DNA of 52,153 nucleotides from Streptomyces hilarionis (GTDB taxonomy: Bacteria; Actinomycetota; Actinomycetes; Streptomycetales; Streptomycetaceae). How positions within the stretch are numbered: the stretch's first letter is position 1; each line of letters begins with the position of its first letter. The notes below the pieces were generated by a model that searched no databases, had not been told where the DNA came from, and was given only the letters and a program-made list of their open reading frames with translations. Location: positions 1 through 52,153 of the forward strand of contig NZ_JAHHIT010000071.1 in the NCBI RefSeq assembly GCF_024539675.1. The letters run 5' to 3'. Position numbers and translations under genes: made by a program. Below are positions 42,694 through 51,149 of the stretch, piece after piece.

Positions 42694-43140
42694 GTGTCCC
42701 CCCACACGACTTCTCCCCGGCCGTTGGACACCTGGAGTCCGGACCGCACGCACTGGGTCGAACTCCCCGCCCACCGGTCCAGCGTCTCGCTGGCCCGCCG
42801 CTCGATGGACGCGCGGCTGACGGCTTGGCGGCTGCCCGGCGAGCTGTGCGCGGACGCCGTCCTGCTCGTGTCCGAGCTCGCCACCAACGCCGTACGGCAC
42901 GCGCTGGGCGCCCGATTCCTGTGCGGGATCGGACTGGTCGGCTCCGGATGCCTGCGCCTGGAGGTGCACGACCAGGACCGCTCGTGCCGCGTCCTGCCCC
43001 GCCGCGAGCCCGGACCGGACGACGAGGGCGGCCGCGGACTGCTCCTCGTCGAGGAGCTCGCCCAGACCTGGGGCGTCCACCGCTCGGCGCTCACCGGCGG
43101 GACCGCCGTGTGGGCGACCCTGGCGACCGCGCCGGCCTGA
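42694..43140 (+). CDS. Anti-sigma-factor-like ATP-binding protein (HATPase_c, RsbW type)
   Basis: 148 residues from GTG 42694 with GGAAGG 8 nt upstream; upstream in-frame codons to 42478 are not supported. The N-box of GHKL ATPases is seen in LLVSELATNAVRHA, and the G-box as DDEGGRGLLLVEELAQTWG. The later TAVWATLA strand closes the domain. Such proteins act as anti-sigma factors or as partners of WhiJ-type regulators. It is divergent from the XRE/DUF397 pair, the arrangement typical of these triads. Confidence 0.88.
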   Translation: MSPHTTSPRPLDTWSPDRTHWVELPAHRSSVSLARRSMDARLTAWRLPGELCADAVLLVSELATNAVRHALGARFLCGIGLVGSGCLRLEVHDQDRSCRVLPRREPGPDDEGGRGLLLVEELAQTWGVHRSALTGGTAVWATLATAPA

Positions 43141-43173
43141 CCTGGCGCGGTCGCGACCGGCGCGACCGGCGGG

Positions 43174-43497
43174 CTACTCGCCCTTGGGCGCCGCCTGCTG
43201 CACCACCTCGAAGGACCACAGGGTGGACGCCGAGGCCGCCGGCTTGGGGCGCTCGCCCTCGGCGCCGCCCCCGTGCGCCGCCTTCATCGAGCCCTTGAGC
43301 CACGCCTGGAACGACTCCTCGTCCCGCCACCGGGTGTAGACGAGGTAGGTGTCGGTGCCCTCGACCGGACGCAGCAGCTCGAACCACTCGAAGCCGTCGG
43401 AGTCCCCGACGGCGTCGGCCCGCGCGGCGAACCGCTTCTCGAGGGTCTCCCGCTGTTCCGCCGGGACGGTCAGTACGTTGATCTTCACTACGCTCAT
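43174..43497 (-). CDS. Antibiotic biosynthesis monooxygenase (ABM) domain protein
   Basis: 107 residues from ATG 43497 with GGAGG upstream. The ABM fold is a small ferredoxin-like beta barrel: SVVKINVLTVPAEQRETLEKRF, then GFEWFELLRPVEGTDTYLVYTRWRDEESFQAWL. This pattern is like IsdG/HmoA and related small heme- or quinone-acting enzymes. The end is SASTLWSFEVVQQAAPKGE. It acts as a dimer in most relatives, but the substrate is unknown. It runs divergently from the IclR gene, with a 128-bp gap. Confidence 0.85.
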   Translation of the reverse strand: MSVVKINVLTVPAEQRETLEKRFAARADAVGDSDGFEWFELLRPVEGTDTYLVYTRWRDEESFQAWLKGSMKAAHGGGAEGERPKPAASASTLWSFEVVQQAAPKGE

Positions 43498-43625
43498 GGC
43501 CCCATCCTCCCTCGCCGGGCGTGCGGACCACGGACCGCCCCGACGCCCCCCACCCGCCGGCGCCGCGCGGGCGGTCGTGCGGGGCGGGTGTTGCCTGTGC
43601 CCGGGGACCGGCGCACCCTGTTCGT

Positions 43626-44384
43626 ATGACCGCGCGGGACGGCCCCACGCTGATCGCCTCCGTGCAGCGGGCGTTCCGCCTGCTGGAGGCGGTGAGCGCG
43701 CACGACAACGGCGCGCCGGCGAAACAGCTGGCACGGGAGGCGGCTCTGCCCCTGGCCACCGCCTACCACCTGCTGCGGACCCTCGTGCACGACGGCTACC
43801 TGCGCAAACTCCCGGACGGCGGGTTCGTCCTGGGGGACCGGGTGCAGACGCTGCACGCCAGCGGGCGCGCGCAGACCCTGCTCAGCAGGGTCCGCCCCAC
43901 GCTGGCCGCGCTGCGCGACGAACTGGCGACCGCCGCCTACCTCACCTTCTACGAGGACGGCGAGATCAGGGTGGCGGAGATCGTCGACGGACCGCGCACC
44001 CCCCGCGTCGACCTGTGGGTCGGCTTCGAGGACGCCGGGCACGCCACCGCGCTCGGCAAGTCCGTGCTGCGTGAGCTGGACGACGACGCCCGCAGGGACT
44101 ACCTCACCCGGCACCGCCTCGCCGACCTCACGCCGAGGACCATCACCAGCGCGCCCGAACTCCTGCGGCGACTGGACGCCTCGCCCGTGGCCCCGGCCGT
44201 CACGGACCTGGAGGAGTACGCCCTCGGCACCGTCTGCGTGGCCGTGCCGGTCTACAGCGGAGACACCCTCGGCTCGCTCGGCGTCTCCCTGCCGGTGGAC
44301 CGGCTGCCCCGGCTGGCACAGGTCCGGGACCGGCTCCTGCCGACCGCCGATCGCGTGACCAGGACTCTTTCGCTCACCGTCTGA
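43626..44384 (+). CDS. IclR-family transcriptional regulator
   Basis: 252 residues from ATG 43626. The N-terminal winged HTH shows SVQRAFRLLEAVSAHDNGAPAKQLAREAALPLATAYHLLRTLVHDGYLRK, and the effector domain follows from about 75 with PTLAALRDELATAAYLTFYEDGEI, HATALGKSVLREL, LTPRTITSAPELLRRL and EEYALGTVCVAVPVY. IclR proteins respond to small aromatic or carbon metabolites. The target may be the divergent ABM gene, since no catabolic operon follows. The next gene is a membrane phosphatase, 111 bp downstream. Confidence 0.9.
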   Translation: MTARDGPTLIASVQRAFRLLEAVSAHDNGAPAKQLAREAALPLATAYHLLRTLVHDGYLRKLPDGGFVLGDRVQTLHASGRAQTLLSRVRPTLAALRDELATAAYLTFYEDGEIRVAEIVDGPRTPRVDLWVGFEDAGHATALGKSVLRELDDDARRDYLTRHRLADLTPRTITSAPELLRRLDASPVAPAVTDLEEYALGTVCVAVPVYSGDTLGSLGVSLPVDRLPRLAQVRDRLLPTADRVTRTLSLTV

Positions 44385-44430
44385 TCGTTCACTATCTGAA
44401 AATCTGATCCTTGTGAGGGGTCGCGCCGCC

Positions 44431-44450
44431 CCGTTTCCTAAGAGAAACGG
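44431..44450. promoter_or_regulatory. Inverted repeat CCGTTTC-N6-GAAACGG before the membrane phosphatase gene
   Basis: A perfect 7-bp inverted repeat with a 6-nt spacer (CTAAGA) lies 46 bp upstream of ATG 44496 and 47 bp after the IclR stop. It could be a terminator of the IclR gene or an operator. Confidence 0.4.
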
Positions 44451-44495
44451 ACATTTCCGAAGCATCCGGCGCACACGTGAGGACTACGGACCCGC

Positions 44496-45650
44496 ATGAC
44501 TCAGGCCCGCGACCACGACGGCGACCCCCGCCCGACCAGGCTGTTCGGACCCCGGCCGGCCATGACCGGCCCGCTCCTGCCCGTACTGATCACTGTCGTC
44601 ATCGGGCTCGTCACCCTCCTCGGCGGAGCCGGGACGACCTGGCTGCCCCTGCTGGCGGCCGCGCCCGCGCTGGCCGCCACCACCCAGGGGCCGCGCGGCG
44701 TCCTCGGCGTGGGCCTGCTCGCCGCCGGTCTCGGCGTGGCGCTCGGCTCGCGCGACGGCTCGGGCGGGGCCGCTCTGGTGGCCGTACCCGCCGCCGTGCT
44801 GGCCGTGACCGCGGCGAGCGCCCTGGCCGGCGCCCTGCGCTCACGCCGGGAGCGGGTCCTCGCGGACGTCCGCTCGGTCGCCGAGGCCGCCCAGCACGCG
44901 CTGCTCAAGCCGGTGCCGGCGACCGTCGGCCCCTTCGAGGCGGCCGTCCGCTACAGCGCGGCCGCCGCGGAGGCCAGGATCGGCGGGGACCTGTACGCGC
45001 TGGTGCCCACTCCGTACGGCGTGCGGATGATCGTGGGGGACGTGCGCGGCAAGGGTTTGCCGGCCGTGGGCACCGCGGCGCTGGTCCTCGGCGTGTTCCG
45101 CGAGGCCGCCTACGACGAACCCGACCTGCTGGCCGTCGTCGACCGGATCGAGCGCAGTCTCGCGCGCAACCTCGGGGTCGACGACTTCGTCACCGCCGTG
45201 ATCGCCGGGTGCCCGCGCCCCGGAGTGCTGGAAGTGGTGAACTGCGGACACGCCCCGCCCCTGCTGGTGCGCGCGTCGACGCGGATCGAGGCGGTGGAGC
45301 CCGTGCCGCCCGCTCCGCCCCTCGGGCTGCGGGCCCTGACCGAGCAGACGCCCGGCCTGCAGGAGCTGTCCTTCGCGGACGGCGACCAGCTCCTGCTGTA
45401 CACCGACGGGGTCATCGAGGCCCGGGACCGCGACCGCGCGTTCTACCCGCTCGTCGAGGGGCTCGAGCGCCATCTGTCCGACGAGCCCTCGCGCACGCTC
45501 GGCGCCATCCACGAGGAGTTGCTGGCGCATGTCGGCGGTCGCCTGCACGACGACGCGGCGCTGCTGCTGATCCGCAAACCGCTGCCCGCCCCGCTGCCGC
45601 CGTCCCAACTTGCCTTCCCCGCAACCGCGTTGGACGACCTGGCCGGCTGA
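44496..45650 (+). CDS. Membrane-anchored SpoIIE/PP2C-type phosphatase
   Basis: 384 residues. Hydrophobic helices lie in the first 110 residues (LLPVLITVVIGLVTLLGG, WLPLLAAAPALAATTQG, VLGVGLLAAGLGVALG, AALVAVPAAVLAVTAASALAGA). The PPM domain follows: ARIGGDLYALVP, IVGDVRGKGLPAVGTAALVL, NCGHAPPLLV, LLYTDGVIEARDRDRAFYP and HDDAALLLI. The metal ligands are intact. It resembles Streptomyces phosphatases that regulate sigma-factor partners or development. It may dephosphorylate a STAS-type antagonist; the one at 1187 is far away. No operon partner is seen. Confidence 0.9.
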   Translation: MTQARDHDGDPRPTRLFGPRPAMTGPLLPVLITVVIGLVTLLGGAGTTWLPLLAAAPALAATTQGPRGVLGVGLLAAGLGVALGSRDGSGGAALVAVPAAVLAVTAASALAGALRSRRERVLADVRSVAEAAQHALLKPVPATVGPFEAAVRYSAAAAEARIGGDLYALVPTPYGVRMIVGDVRGKGLPAVGTAALVLGVFREAAYDEPDLLAVVDRIERSLARNLGVDDFVTAVIAGCPRPGVLEVVNCGHAPPLLVRASTRIEAVEPVPPAPPLGLRALTEQTPGLQELSFADGDQLLLYTDGVIEARDRDRAFYPLVEGLERHLSDEPSRTLGAIHEELLAHVGGRLHDDAALLLIRKPLPAPLPPSQLAFPATALDDLAG

Positions 45651-45680
45651 CCGCGGCGGTGGGTGCGGCAGACTGCGCTC

Positions 45681-46496
45681 ATGACACGCATGAGGAAGTC
45701 CGCCGTCGCGCTGTCCGCCGCGACGGCCGCGCTGCTCGCGGCATCCCCCACCGCCTCGGCCGGCCCCGTCGGTGCGCCCGCCCCCGCCGCCTCGGCGTCC
45801 CCGGCCCGGCACGCACCCTTCGTCCGGGAGGGCTTCGACCGGCTCCCGCTCGGCCCGGTCACCGCGGGCCGGGGCTGGACCACCGACGTCTCGGACGGTT
45901 CGGTGACCGTCGAGCCGAGTTCCGCCGGCCACGGCCGTGAACTGCGGCTGCGCACCGAGGGCAACGGTCGCGCCTTCGTGGTGTTCTCCGGCCTCGCCCC
46001 CGCCGGGAACAGCTTCTGGGCCCGTCTGCGCCTGCGGGTGGACCGGTTCCCCACCGCTCCCGACTGGGCGCACTGGACCGTCGCGGAGGCCTCCGGCTCC
46101 GACGCCCCCACCCTGGTGCGTCCGTTGGGCGGCCAGTACGTGCCCACCTCGGGGGCGAACTTCTGGGGGGTCGGCTCCGACCTGGGTCCCACCGGGGACT
46201 GGACGGCCTGGCGGACCTCCGCTCCCGCCACGGCCTCGGCCTGGAGCTGCGTGGAGTTCCACCTCGACGCGACCGACAACCGTGTCACCGTGTACCAGGA
46301 CGGTGTGCGACGCCCGGACCTGACCGTCTCCACCGAGCAGCACGGCGGCAGCGCGGACGACTTCGTCTTCCCGCGCTTCGACGCGCTCAAGCTGGGCTGG
46401 CAGCTGTACCAGGCCGCGCCCACGCCCTCGTCGTACGACCTCCGCATGGACGACGTGGCACTGAGCACCCACCGCGTGGGCGGCTGCGGCGCCTGA
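45681..46496 (+). CDS. Secreted Cip1-like beta-sandwich protein
   Basis: 271 residues from ATG 45681. Signal peptide MTRMRKSAVALSAATAALLAASPTASA (1-27). The mature part begins with FVREGFDRLPLGPVTAGRGWTTDVSDG and has FWARLRLRVDRFPTAPDWAHWTVAEASG, VRPLGGQYVPTSGANFWGVGSDLGPTGDW, YQDGV, DDFVFPRFDALKLGWQLYQAAPTPSSYDLRMDDVAL. These features recall Cip1, the fungal cellulase-associated protein with a concanavalin-like fold, of which Streptomyces has relatives. It may bind or cleave plant polysaccharide; activity is not established. Two Cys (EFHL region and end) may form a disulfide. Confidence 0.75.
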   Translation: MTRMRKSAVALSAATAALLAASPTASAGPVGAPAPAASASPARHAPFVREGFDRLPLGPVTAGRGWTTDVSDGSVTVEPSSAGHGRELRLRTEGNGRAFVVFSGLAPAGNSFWARLRLRVDRFPTAPDWAHWTVAEASGSDAPTLVRPLGGQYVPTSGANFWGVGSDLGPTGDWTAWRTSAPATASAWSCVEFHLDATDNRVTVYQDGVRRPDLTVSTEQHGGSADDFVFPRFDALKLGWQLYQAAPTPSSYDLRMDDVALSTHRVGGCGA

Positions 46497-46508
46497 CAAG
46501 GGCCCTTC

Positions 46509-46532
46509 GGGCGAGGCGCGCCACCCTCGCCC
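46509..46532 (+). terminator. Terminator after the Cip1-like gene
   Basis: GGGCGAGG (46509-46516) pairs with CCTCGCCC (46525-46532), an 8-bp stem with an 8-nt loop, starting 13 nt after the stop. Confidence 0.55.
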
Positions 46533-46659
46533 GCCGACCCCCGCGACGTCCGGAGCGGGAGCGCGCAGGCGGAACGCGAGGCGTACCGGACACCGGGCCG
46601 GAGGTCGTCGCACGGCAGCGCGTCGACGGGGCCTTGCTTCACGGAACGTGCACACCTCG

Positions 46660-46690
46660 ACGGGTTAACTTTAGAATTCAAGCGCTACGC
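46660..46690 (+). promoter_or_regulatory. AT-rich element with partial palindrome upstream of the oxidoreductase gene
   Basis: The stretch TTAACTTTAGAATTCAAGCG stands out in a GC-rich setting, about 90 bp before GTG 46773. The core TAGAATTCAA is close to a TTGAATTCAA palindrome, a type often bound by MarR regulators. The rest of the gap from 46533 to 46772 shows no gene. Confidence 0.35.
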
Positions 46691-46772
46691 TCGTCGCCAG
46701 TTCGAGCGGTCGAGGCGACCCCCACCGCGCCGCTCGTCCTCCCCCCATGCACCCCCTGCACAGGAGACGCGC

Positions 46773-47879
46773 GTGCGCGACGGCGACGTAGTGGTGATCG
46801 GCGGCGGCTATGCGGGCGTCCGCCTGGCGAAACGGCTCGACTCGACGGCGCGGGTCACCCTGGTGGACCGCAAGGAGGTCTTCTTCCACCGCATCGCCTC
46901 CCTCCGGGCCGGTGTGCGCCCGGAGTGGTCGCTCACGCCCTTCATCCCGTACGACCGGCTGCTGCGCGACGGCCGGATGGTGGTGGGCAAGGCCGTGCGC
47001 ATCGACACCGGCGCGCGGCAGGTGGTCCTGGCGACCGGAGAGCGGCTGCCCTACGACGTGGTCGTCATCGCGTCGGGCGCCGACTATCCCGAGCCGGCGC
47101 GCTTCACGGGCGTCACCGCCGAGGAGACGATCGAGTCGTTCGCCGGACACCAGCGCAAGGTCGCCGCGGCCCGGCACGTGCTGGTGGTCGGCGGCGGCCC
47201 CTCCGGCGTCGAGCTCAGCGCGGAGATCCGGCTGGCCCGGCCGGACGCCCGCGTCACCCTCGCCCACTCCGGCCCGGCGCTGCTGCACGGCACGGGCAGC
47301 GAACGGGCCGGCCGCAAGGCGCTCGACTGGCTGGAGTCGCACGACGTGGAGGTCCGCCTCGACTCGTTCATGTCCCCCGGCAACGACTTCGGCACCTACC
47401 GCGACGCGCACGGCAAGGTCGTGGCCGCCGACGTCTCCTTCTGGGCCACCGGCACCACCCCGAACACGCTCTGGCTGCGCCTGGCGGGACACGGGGACTG
47501 GCTGACCGAGAGCGGTCACGTCAAGGTCGACCGCAGGCTCCGGGTCCACGGGTGGCCGGACGTCTTCGCGGTCGGCGACGTCAACGACGCGAGCGAGCTG
47601 AAGATCACCCCCGCCGCGCTGGCCCAGGCCGACCTCGCCGCCCACAACATCCGCGCCTATCTGCACAGTTCCGGCAGGCACCGCAGGGAGCCGCGTCTGT
47701 ACCGGCCCGTGCGGCGCTCCCCGCTCATCGTGCCCTTCGGTCCGGCCGACGGAATGACCCTGCTGCCCGTGCCGGGCGGCGAGGGCGCCCTGCTCGGCGG
47801 CCGGACCTCGGTGCTGGCCAAGGCCAAGACGCTCATGACGCCCTACATGAGGCGTCAACTCGGGTACACGGCCGCCTGA
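46773..47879 (+). CDS. FAD/NAD(P)H-dependent oxidoreductase, AIF/FSP1-like
   Basis: 368 residues from GTG 46773, with AGGAGA upstream. The FAD-binding Rossmann motif is VVVIGGGYAGVRLAKRL (5-21), and the NAD(P)H site is VLVVGGGPSGVELSAEI near 138. The second FAD motif, DVFAVGDVND, is near 268. This layout fits AIF- and FSP1-type two-dinucleotide oxidoreductases that reduce quinones. It has no signal peptide or N-terminal membrane helix. It is monocistronic with a partial palindrome in its promoter. Confidence 0.88.
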   Translation: MRDGDVVVIGGGYAGVRLAKRLDSTARVTLVDRKEVFFHRIASLRAGVRPEWSLTPFIPYDRLLRDGRMVVGKAVRIDTGARQVVLATGERLPYDVVVIASGADYPEPARFTGVTAEETIESFAGHQRKVAAARHVLVVGGGPSGVELSAEIRLARPDARVTLAHSGPALLHGTGSERAGRKALDWLESHDVEVRLDSFMSPGNDFGTYRDAHGKVVAADVSFWATGTTPNTLWLRLAGHGDWLTESGHVKVDRRLRVHGWPDVFAVGDVNDASELKITPAALAQADLAAHNIRAYLHSSGRHRREPRLYRPVRRSPLIVPFGPADGMTLLPVPGGEGALLGGRTSVLAKAKTLMTPYMRRQLGYTAA

Positions 47880-48035
47880 ACCGGCCGCGCGCGGAACGCG
47901 GTGCGGGCCGCCGGGGAACCGGATGGCCGAAAACGGCGCCGTAGGACAGCAAGCGCTCTCAACTTCCCTGCGTCGCACGAAAGTTCGCCTAGGTTGGTGC
48001 TCTGATCACCGACGTGCCCCGCAGGAGGCTTTGCC

Positions 48036-48860
48036 GTGCCGGATTCCCCCTCCCCGTCCGCCGCCCCGTCCGCGACGCCCGGGCGGATCGACACGTCCAA
48101 GCCGCATTCGGCGCGGTTCTGGAACTACTTCGTCGGAGGAAAGGACAACTACGAGGTCGACCGGGAGATCGGCGACGAGATCAAGGAGATCTTCCCCGGT
48201 CTCGTCGACGTGGCGGTCACCAGCCGGCACTTCCTGGGGCGCGCGGTGCGTCATCTGGCCGTGGACGTGGGCATCCGTCAGTTCCTGGACGTCGGCACGG
48301 GTCTGCCCACCGCCGACAACACCCACGAGGTCGCCCAGCGTGTCGCCCCGGACTCCCGGATCGTCTACGTGGACAACGATCCGGTCGTGCTCGCCCACGC
48401 CCACGCCCTGCTGACGAGCACCAGGGAGGGCAGGACCGCGTATCTGGACGCCGATCTGTACGACCCGGAGGCCGTGCTGGGGGCCGCCGCGCAGACGCTC
48501 GACCTGTCCCGGCCGGTCGCCCTGATGATCCTCAACACCCTGGGTCACGTCGCCGACCACGAGGAGGCGCGGGGACTCGTGCGCCGGCTCATGGCGGGAC
48601 TTCCGTCGGGCAGTCATCTGGTGATCAGCGACAGCACGGCCACCAGCGAGGGCATGATCGCCGCGTCGGAGGCGTACAACGCCAGCGGCGCCGTGCCCTA
48701 CCACGTGCGCTCCGTCGACGAGATCGGCGCCTTCTTCGAGGGGCTGGAGCTGGTGGAGCCCGGGATCGTCCAGGTGACGAAGTGGCGTCCGGACGCCGCT
48801 GATCCGGCCAATCTCGCCGCCGACGTCGACGCCTACTGCGGCGTGGGACGCAAGCCCTGA
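48036..48860 (+). CDS. SAM-dependent methyltransferase, Methyltransf_19/DUF574 family, copy 3
   Basis: 274 residues from GTG 48036, with GGAGG 7 nt upstream. Signature DTSKPHSARFWNYFVGGKDNYEVDREIGDE, SAM site FLDVGTGLPTADNTHEVAQ and VYVDNDPVVLAHAHALL. It is closest to copy 1 of the three in the window (shared ILxxLGHVADH). Its promoter region contains TAGGTT at 47990-47995, similar to a -10 element. It is monocistronic and stands apart from the other two copies. Substrate unknown. Confidence 0.92.
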   Translation: MPDSPSPSAAPSATPGRIDTSKPHSARFWNYFVGGKDNYEVDREIGDEIKEIFPGLVDVAVTSRHFLGRAVRHLAVDVGIRQFLDVGTGLPTADNTHEVAQRVAPDSRIVYVDNDPVVLAHAHALLTSTREGRTAYLDADLYDPEAVLGAAAQTLDLSRPVALMILNTLGHVADHEEARGLVRRLMAGLPSGSHLVISDSTATSEGMIAASEAYNASGAVPYHVRSVDEIGAFFEGLELVEPGIVQVTKWRPDAADPANLAADVDAYCGVGRKP

Positions 48861-48980
48861 CGGCGCGGGCCGGTCGCGGTGCGCCGGCCGGTCTCCTCGG
48901 CCACGGGCGGGCCGCCCCTCGCGGCACCGCGGCCGGGGCGGCGCGCGGCGGCCGGCTTGCCGGGTCCCGACCGTCCGCGT

Positions 48981-49024
48981 CCTTCCGGCCCACGCCCTTC
49001 CGGCCCACGCCCTTCCGGGCCCGC
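48981..49024. repeat. 15-bp tandem repeat between convergent genes
   Basis: The unit CCTTCCGGCCCACGC is present at 48981-48995 and 48996-49010, followed by a partial third copy to about 49024. It lies in the gap between the methyltransferase gene stop (48860) and the acyl-CoA oxidase stop (49070). No coding role is seen. Confidence 0.65.
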
Positions 49025-49069
49025 ACCTCGTGGCCCGCGGGGCGTCCGCCCACCGCGCGGTCGCGTCGG

Positions 49070-51064
49070 CTACGTGGCGTCGTTCGCCGTGTGCCGCCGT
49101 CCGGCCGCGCCCCGCAGCAGCGGCAGCGCGTCGAGGTACTCGGACGGGTGGTCGAAGGCGCGCACGAGGGTGGTGAGCCGGGGCCGGAGGCGGTGGGTGA
49201 GGTCGTCGGTCGCGGCGGGGAACTCGTGGACGTGATGCGCGGCGATATGGCCGTCGGCCAGCAGCAGACCGGTGTGCGGGGCGAGCTGGCCGAGCAGGAA
49301 GAGGGCCGTGAGCTCGCTCAGCACGTCGTGGGCGGGTCCGCCTGCGGTGTCGGCCAGGGCGGCGAGCAGGACGTCGGCCGCCTGGAGGACGGTGTGCACG
49401 TGGGCGCGCTGGAGGGCGGGGCCCGAGGCCGTGTTCCAGCGGCCCTGGGGGTCGTGGGAGGGGCCGCTGCGCAGCGCGCGGTTCGCCTGGCCGTGGAAGG
49501 CGTGCTCGAGGTGGGCGAGCAGGTCGCGCAGGAAGCGCGGGTCGGTGAGGTCGGCCGGCGCGCGGTGGGCGGCCGGGGAGGCCGGCGGCTGGTGCAGGAG
49601 TTCGGCGGCCGCCTTGGTGGAGATCAGAAGGTTGTCGCCCTCCGCGGTGATGGTCCCCTCGATGTACTCGGGGAAGCCGGCGAGGTGGTTGGCGGGCAGC
49701 AGCCCCTGGGCGCCGCAGCGTTCGCGCGCTTCCAGGGCGATGGTGCGCGCCTGCCAGGTGGTCCAGGCCTTGGCCAGGGCGATGAGGCGCTCCAGGCGGT
49801 CGCGGTCGTCGGGGGTGTGCCGCGCCCACGCGGCGGTGAGGGAGCGGTGGAGCAGGGTCATGGCATAGGCGGTGGCGACGGCTTGCAGCAGCCTGCCGTG
49901 GTGGGTGCGGTGGGCGTTCACCGGGACGTGCCGGCCGGGCCGCGATCCGCTGACGAGGCGCTGGTCGCCGTAGTGGACGGCGATGGCGAGCGCGGCGCGG
50001 GAGGCGCCGACGGCCGCCGCGCTCATGCAGAGCTTCCCGGCGGTGACCCGCGCGATGGAGGTGAGGAACCGCTTGCGGCGGTTGCCGAGACTGCTGGCGA
50101 ACGCGCCGTCGGCGCCGAGGCGGCCGTGTTCGCCCTGGAGCAGGGACCGGGCCGGCAGCGGAAGGTGGTCGAAGGAGGTGAGGCAGTGGTCGACGGGCGC
50201 GTTGGGCCGCAGCGGGAGCGGCTCGACCGTGACATGGGGGAGGGGCCCGTCGTGGTCGGTGAGCGGCGTCAGGAAGAGGAAGACGCCGTGGTCCCGGTCG
50301 CCGACGAGGAGGCGGGCGGCGACGACGGCGGCCTTCGGGCCGCCCAGGGTACTGGTGTTGGGCATGAACTTCGCGGCGCCCGGATGCGGGGTGTGCAGGA
50401 CGAAGCCGCCGGTCGCGGGGTCGTGGCGGGCCGTCGTCTCCAGCGCGGTGGCGTCGTTGCCGTGGTCGACCTCGGTGCACAGGAACGTGCCGATGCGGCG
50501 CAGGGCGGTGAACTCGTCCAGGTCTCGCGACGCGGGGTCGGCGTGGTCGAGGATGCTGCCGAGGAAGAGGTTGTAGTGGATGCTCGCGACGGTGGTGAGG
50601 CCGCCGCCCCCGTCCACGATGGCGGCCCACTCGTGCAGGGCGGTGAGCAGGGCGGGGTCGGTGGCGAGGGAGAGGGGGTCCTCAAGCGTGTCGTTGACCA
50701 GACGCAGCCAGGCGTAGGACTGCGCGGCGCGTTGACCGGGCGTCAGGTCGGGCCGGTGCCGGAAGGCGTCCCGGGCTATCAGCCGCCGCCAGGGTGTGTG
50801 GACCCGGTCCCGTTCGCCGTCCTGGTCGAAGAGCAGCCGGCCCAGGTCGTGGGCGAGCTTCTCGTCGGATTCCGCCGGGTCCTCGGCGCGCCGGTCGCGC
50901 GCGGCGGCGGACGGGTCGGGGGACGGGGCGGGGGAGTGCTGCGGCGGGGAGGCCGCGTCGGCCGCGGTCGGGGACGTCCGGCGCGGTGCGGCCGTGTCCC
51001 GGACCCGGTCCGGTGGGCACGGCCCGGTGGGGCCCTCCGCGTTGTGGAATGCCAGAAGGGCCAT
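49070..51064 (-). CDS. Acyl-CoA oxidase (Aco-type), possibly butenolide biosynthesis
   Basis: 664 residues from ATG 51064, with GGAGAGG upstream. After a Pro/Ala/Ser-rich N-terminal 65 residues, the oxidase fold follows. Parts are ASIHYNLFLGSIL, IGTFLCTEVDHGNDATALETTARHD, TGGFVLHTPHPGAAKFMPNTSTLGG, TAGKLCMSAAAVGASR and AGFPEYIEGTITAEGDNLLISTKAA, where Glu475 is at the catalytic base position. This is typical of FAD-dependent acyl-CoA oxidases making 2-enoyl-CoA. In S. avermitilis the related Aco makes the butenolide avenolide and sits beside the AvaR1 receptor. Here a TetR receptor is divergent, so a similar signal role is inferred. Confidence 0.85.
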   Translation of the reverse strand: MALLAFHNAEGPTGPCPPDRVRDTAAPRRTSPTAADAASPPQHSPAPSPDPSAAARDRRAEDPAESDEKLAHDLGRLLFDQDGERDRVHTPWRRLIARDAFRHRPDLTPGQRAAQSYAWLRLVNDTLEDPLSLATDPALLTALHEWAAIVDGGGGLTTVASIHYNLFLGSILDHADPASRDLDEFTALRRIGTFLCTEVDHGNDATALETTARHDPATGGFVLHTPHPGAAKFMPNTSTLGGPKAAVVAARLLVGDRDHGVFLFLTPLTDHDGPLPHVTVEPLPLRPNAPVDHCLTSFDHLPLPARSLLQGEHGRLGADGAFASSLGNRRKRFLTSIARVTAGKLCMSAAAVGASRAALAIAVHYGDQRLVSGSRPGRHVPVNAHRTHHGRLLQAVATAYAMTLLHRSLTAAWARHTPDDRDRLERLIALAKAWTTWQARTIALEARERCGAQGLLPANHLAGFPEYIEGTITAEGDNLLISTKAAAELLHQPPASPAAHRAPADLTDPRFLRDLLAHLEHAFHGQANRALRSGPSHDPQGRWNTASGPALQRAHVHTVLQAADVLLAALADTAGGPAHDVLSELTALFLLGQLAPHTGLLLADGHIAAHHVHEFPAATDDLTHRLRPRLTTLVRAFDHPSEYLDALPLLRGAAGRRHTANDAT

Positions 51065-51123
51065 GATCCTCTCCCCCGTTGGTCGCTGATTCGGAACGCG
51101 GACGACTGGATATGCAATGAGCC

Positions 51124-51149
51124 AGAAGATACGGACCTCCCGGTTTTCT
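51124..51149. promoter_or_regulatory. Candidate autoregulatory element (ARE) for a butyrolactone-type receptor
   Basis: The 26 bases from AGAAGATACGG to CGGTTTTCT form an imperfect palindrome (8 of 12 paired positions by eye). The pattern with ATAC-rich left half and CGGTTTT-like right half is close to AREs bound by ScbR/AvaR-type proteins. It lies 60-85 bp upstream of the acyl-CoA oxidase start and about 196 bp upstream of the receptor gene. A second, weaker half-site, GGTCGGTATATT, is at 51295-51306 near the receptor start. Confidence 0.55.
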
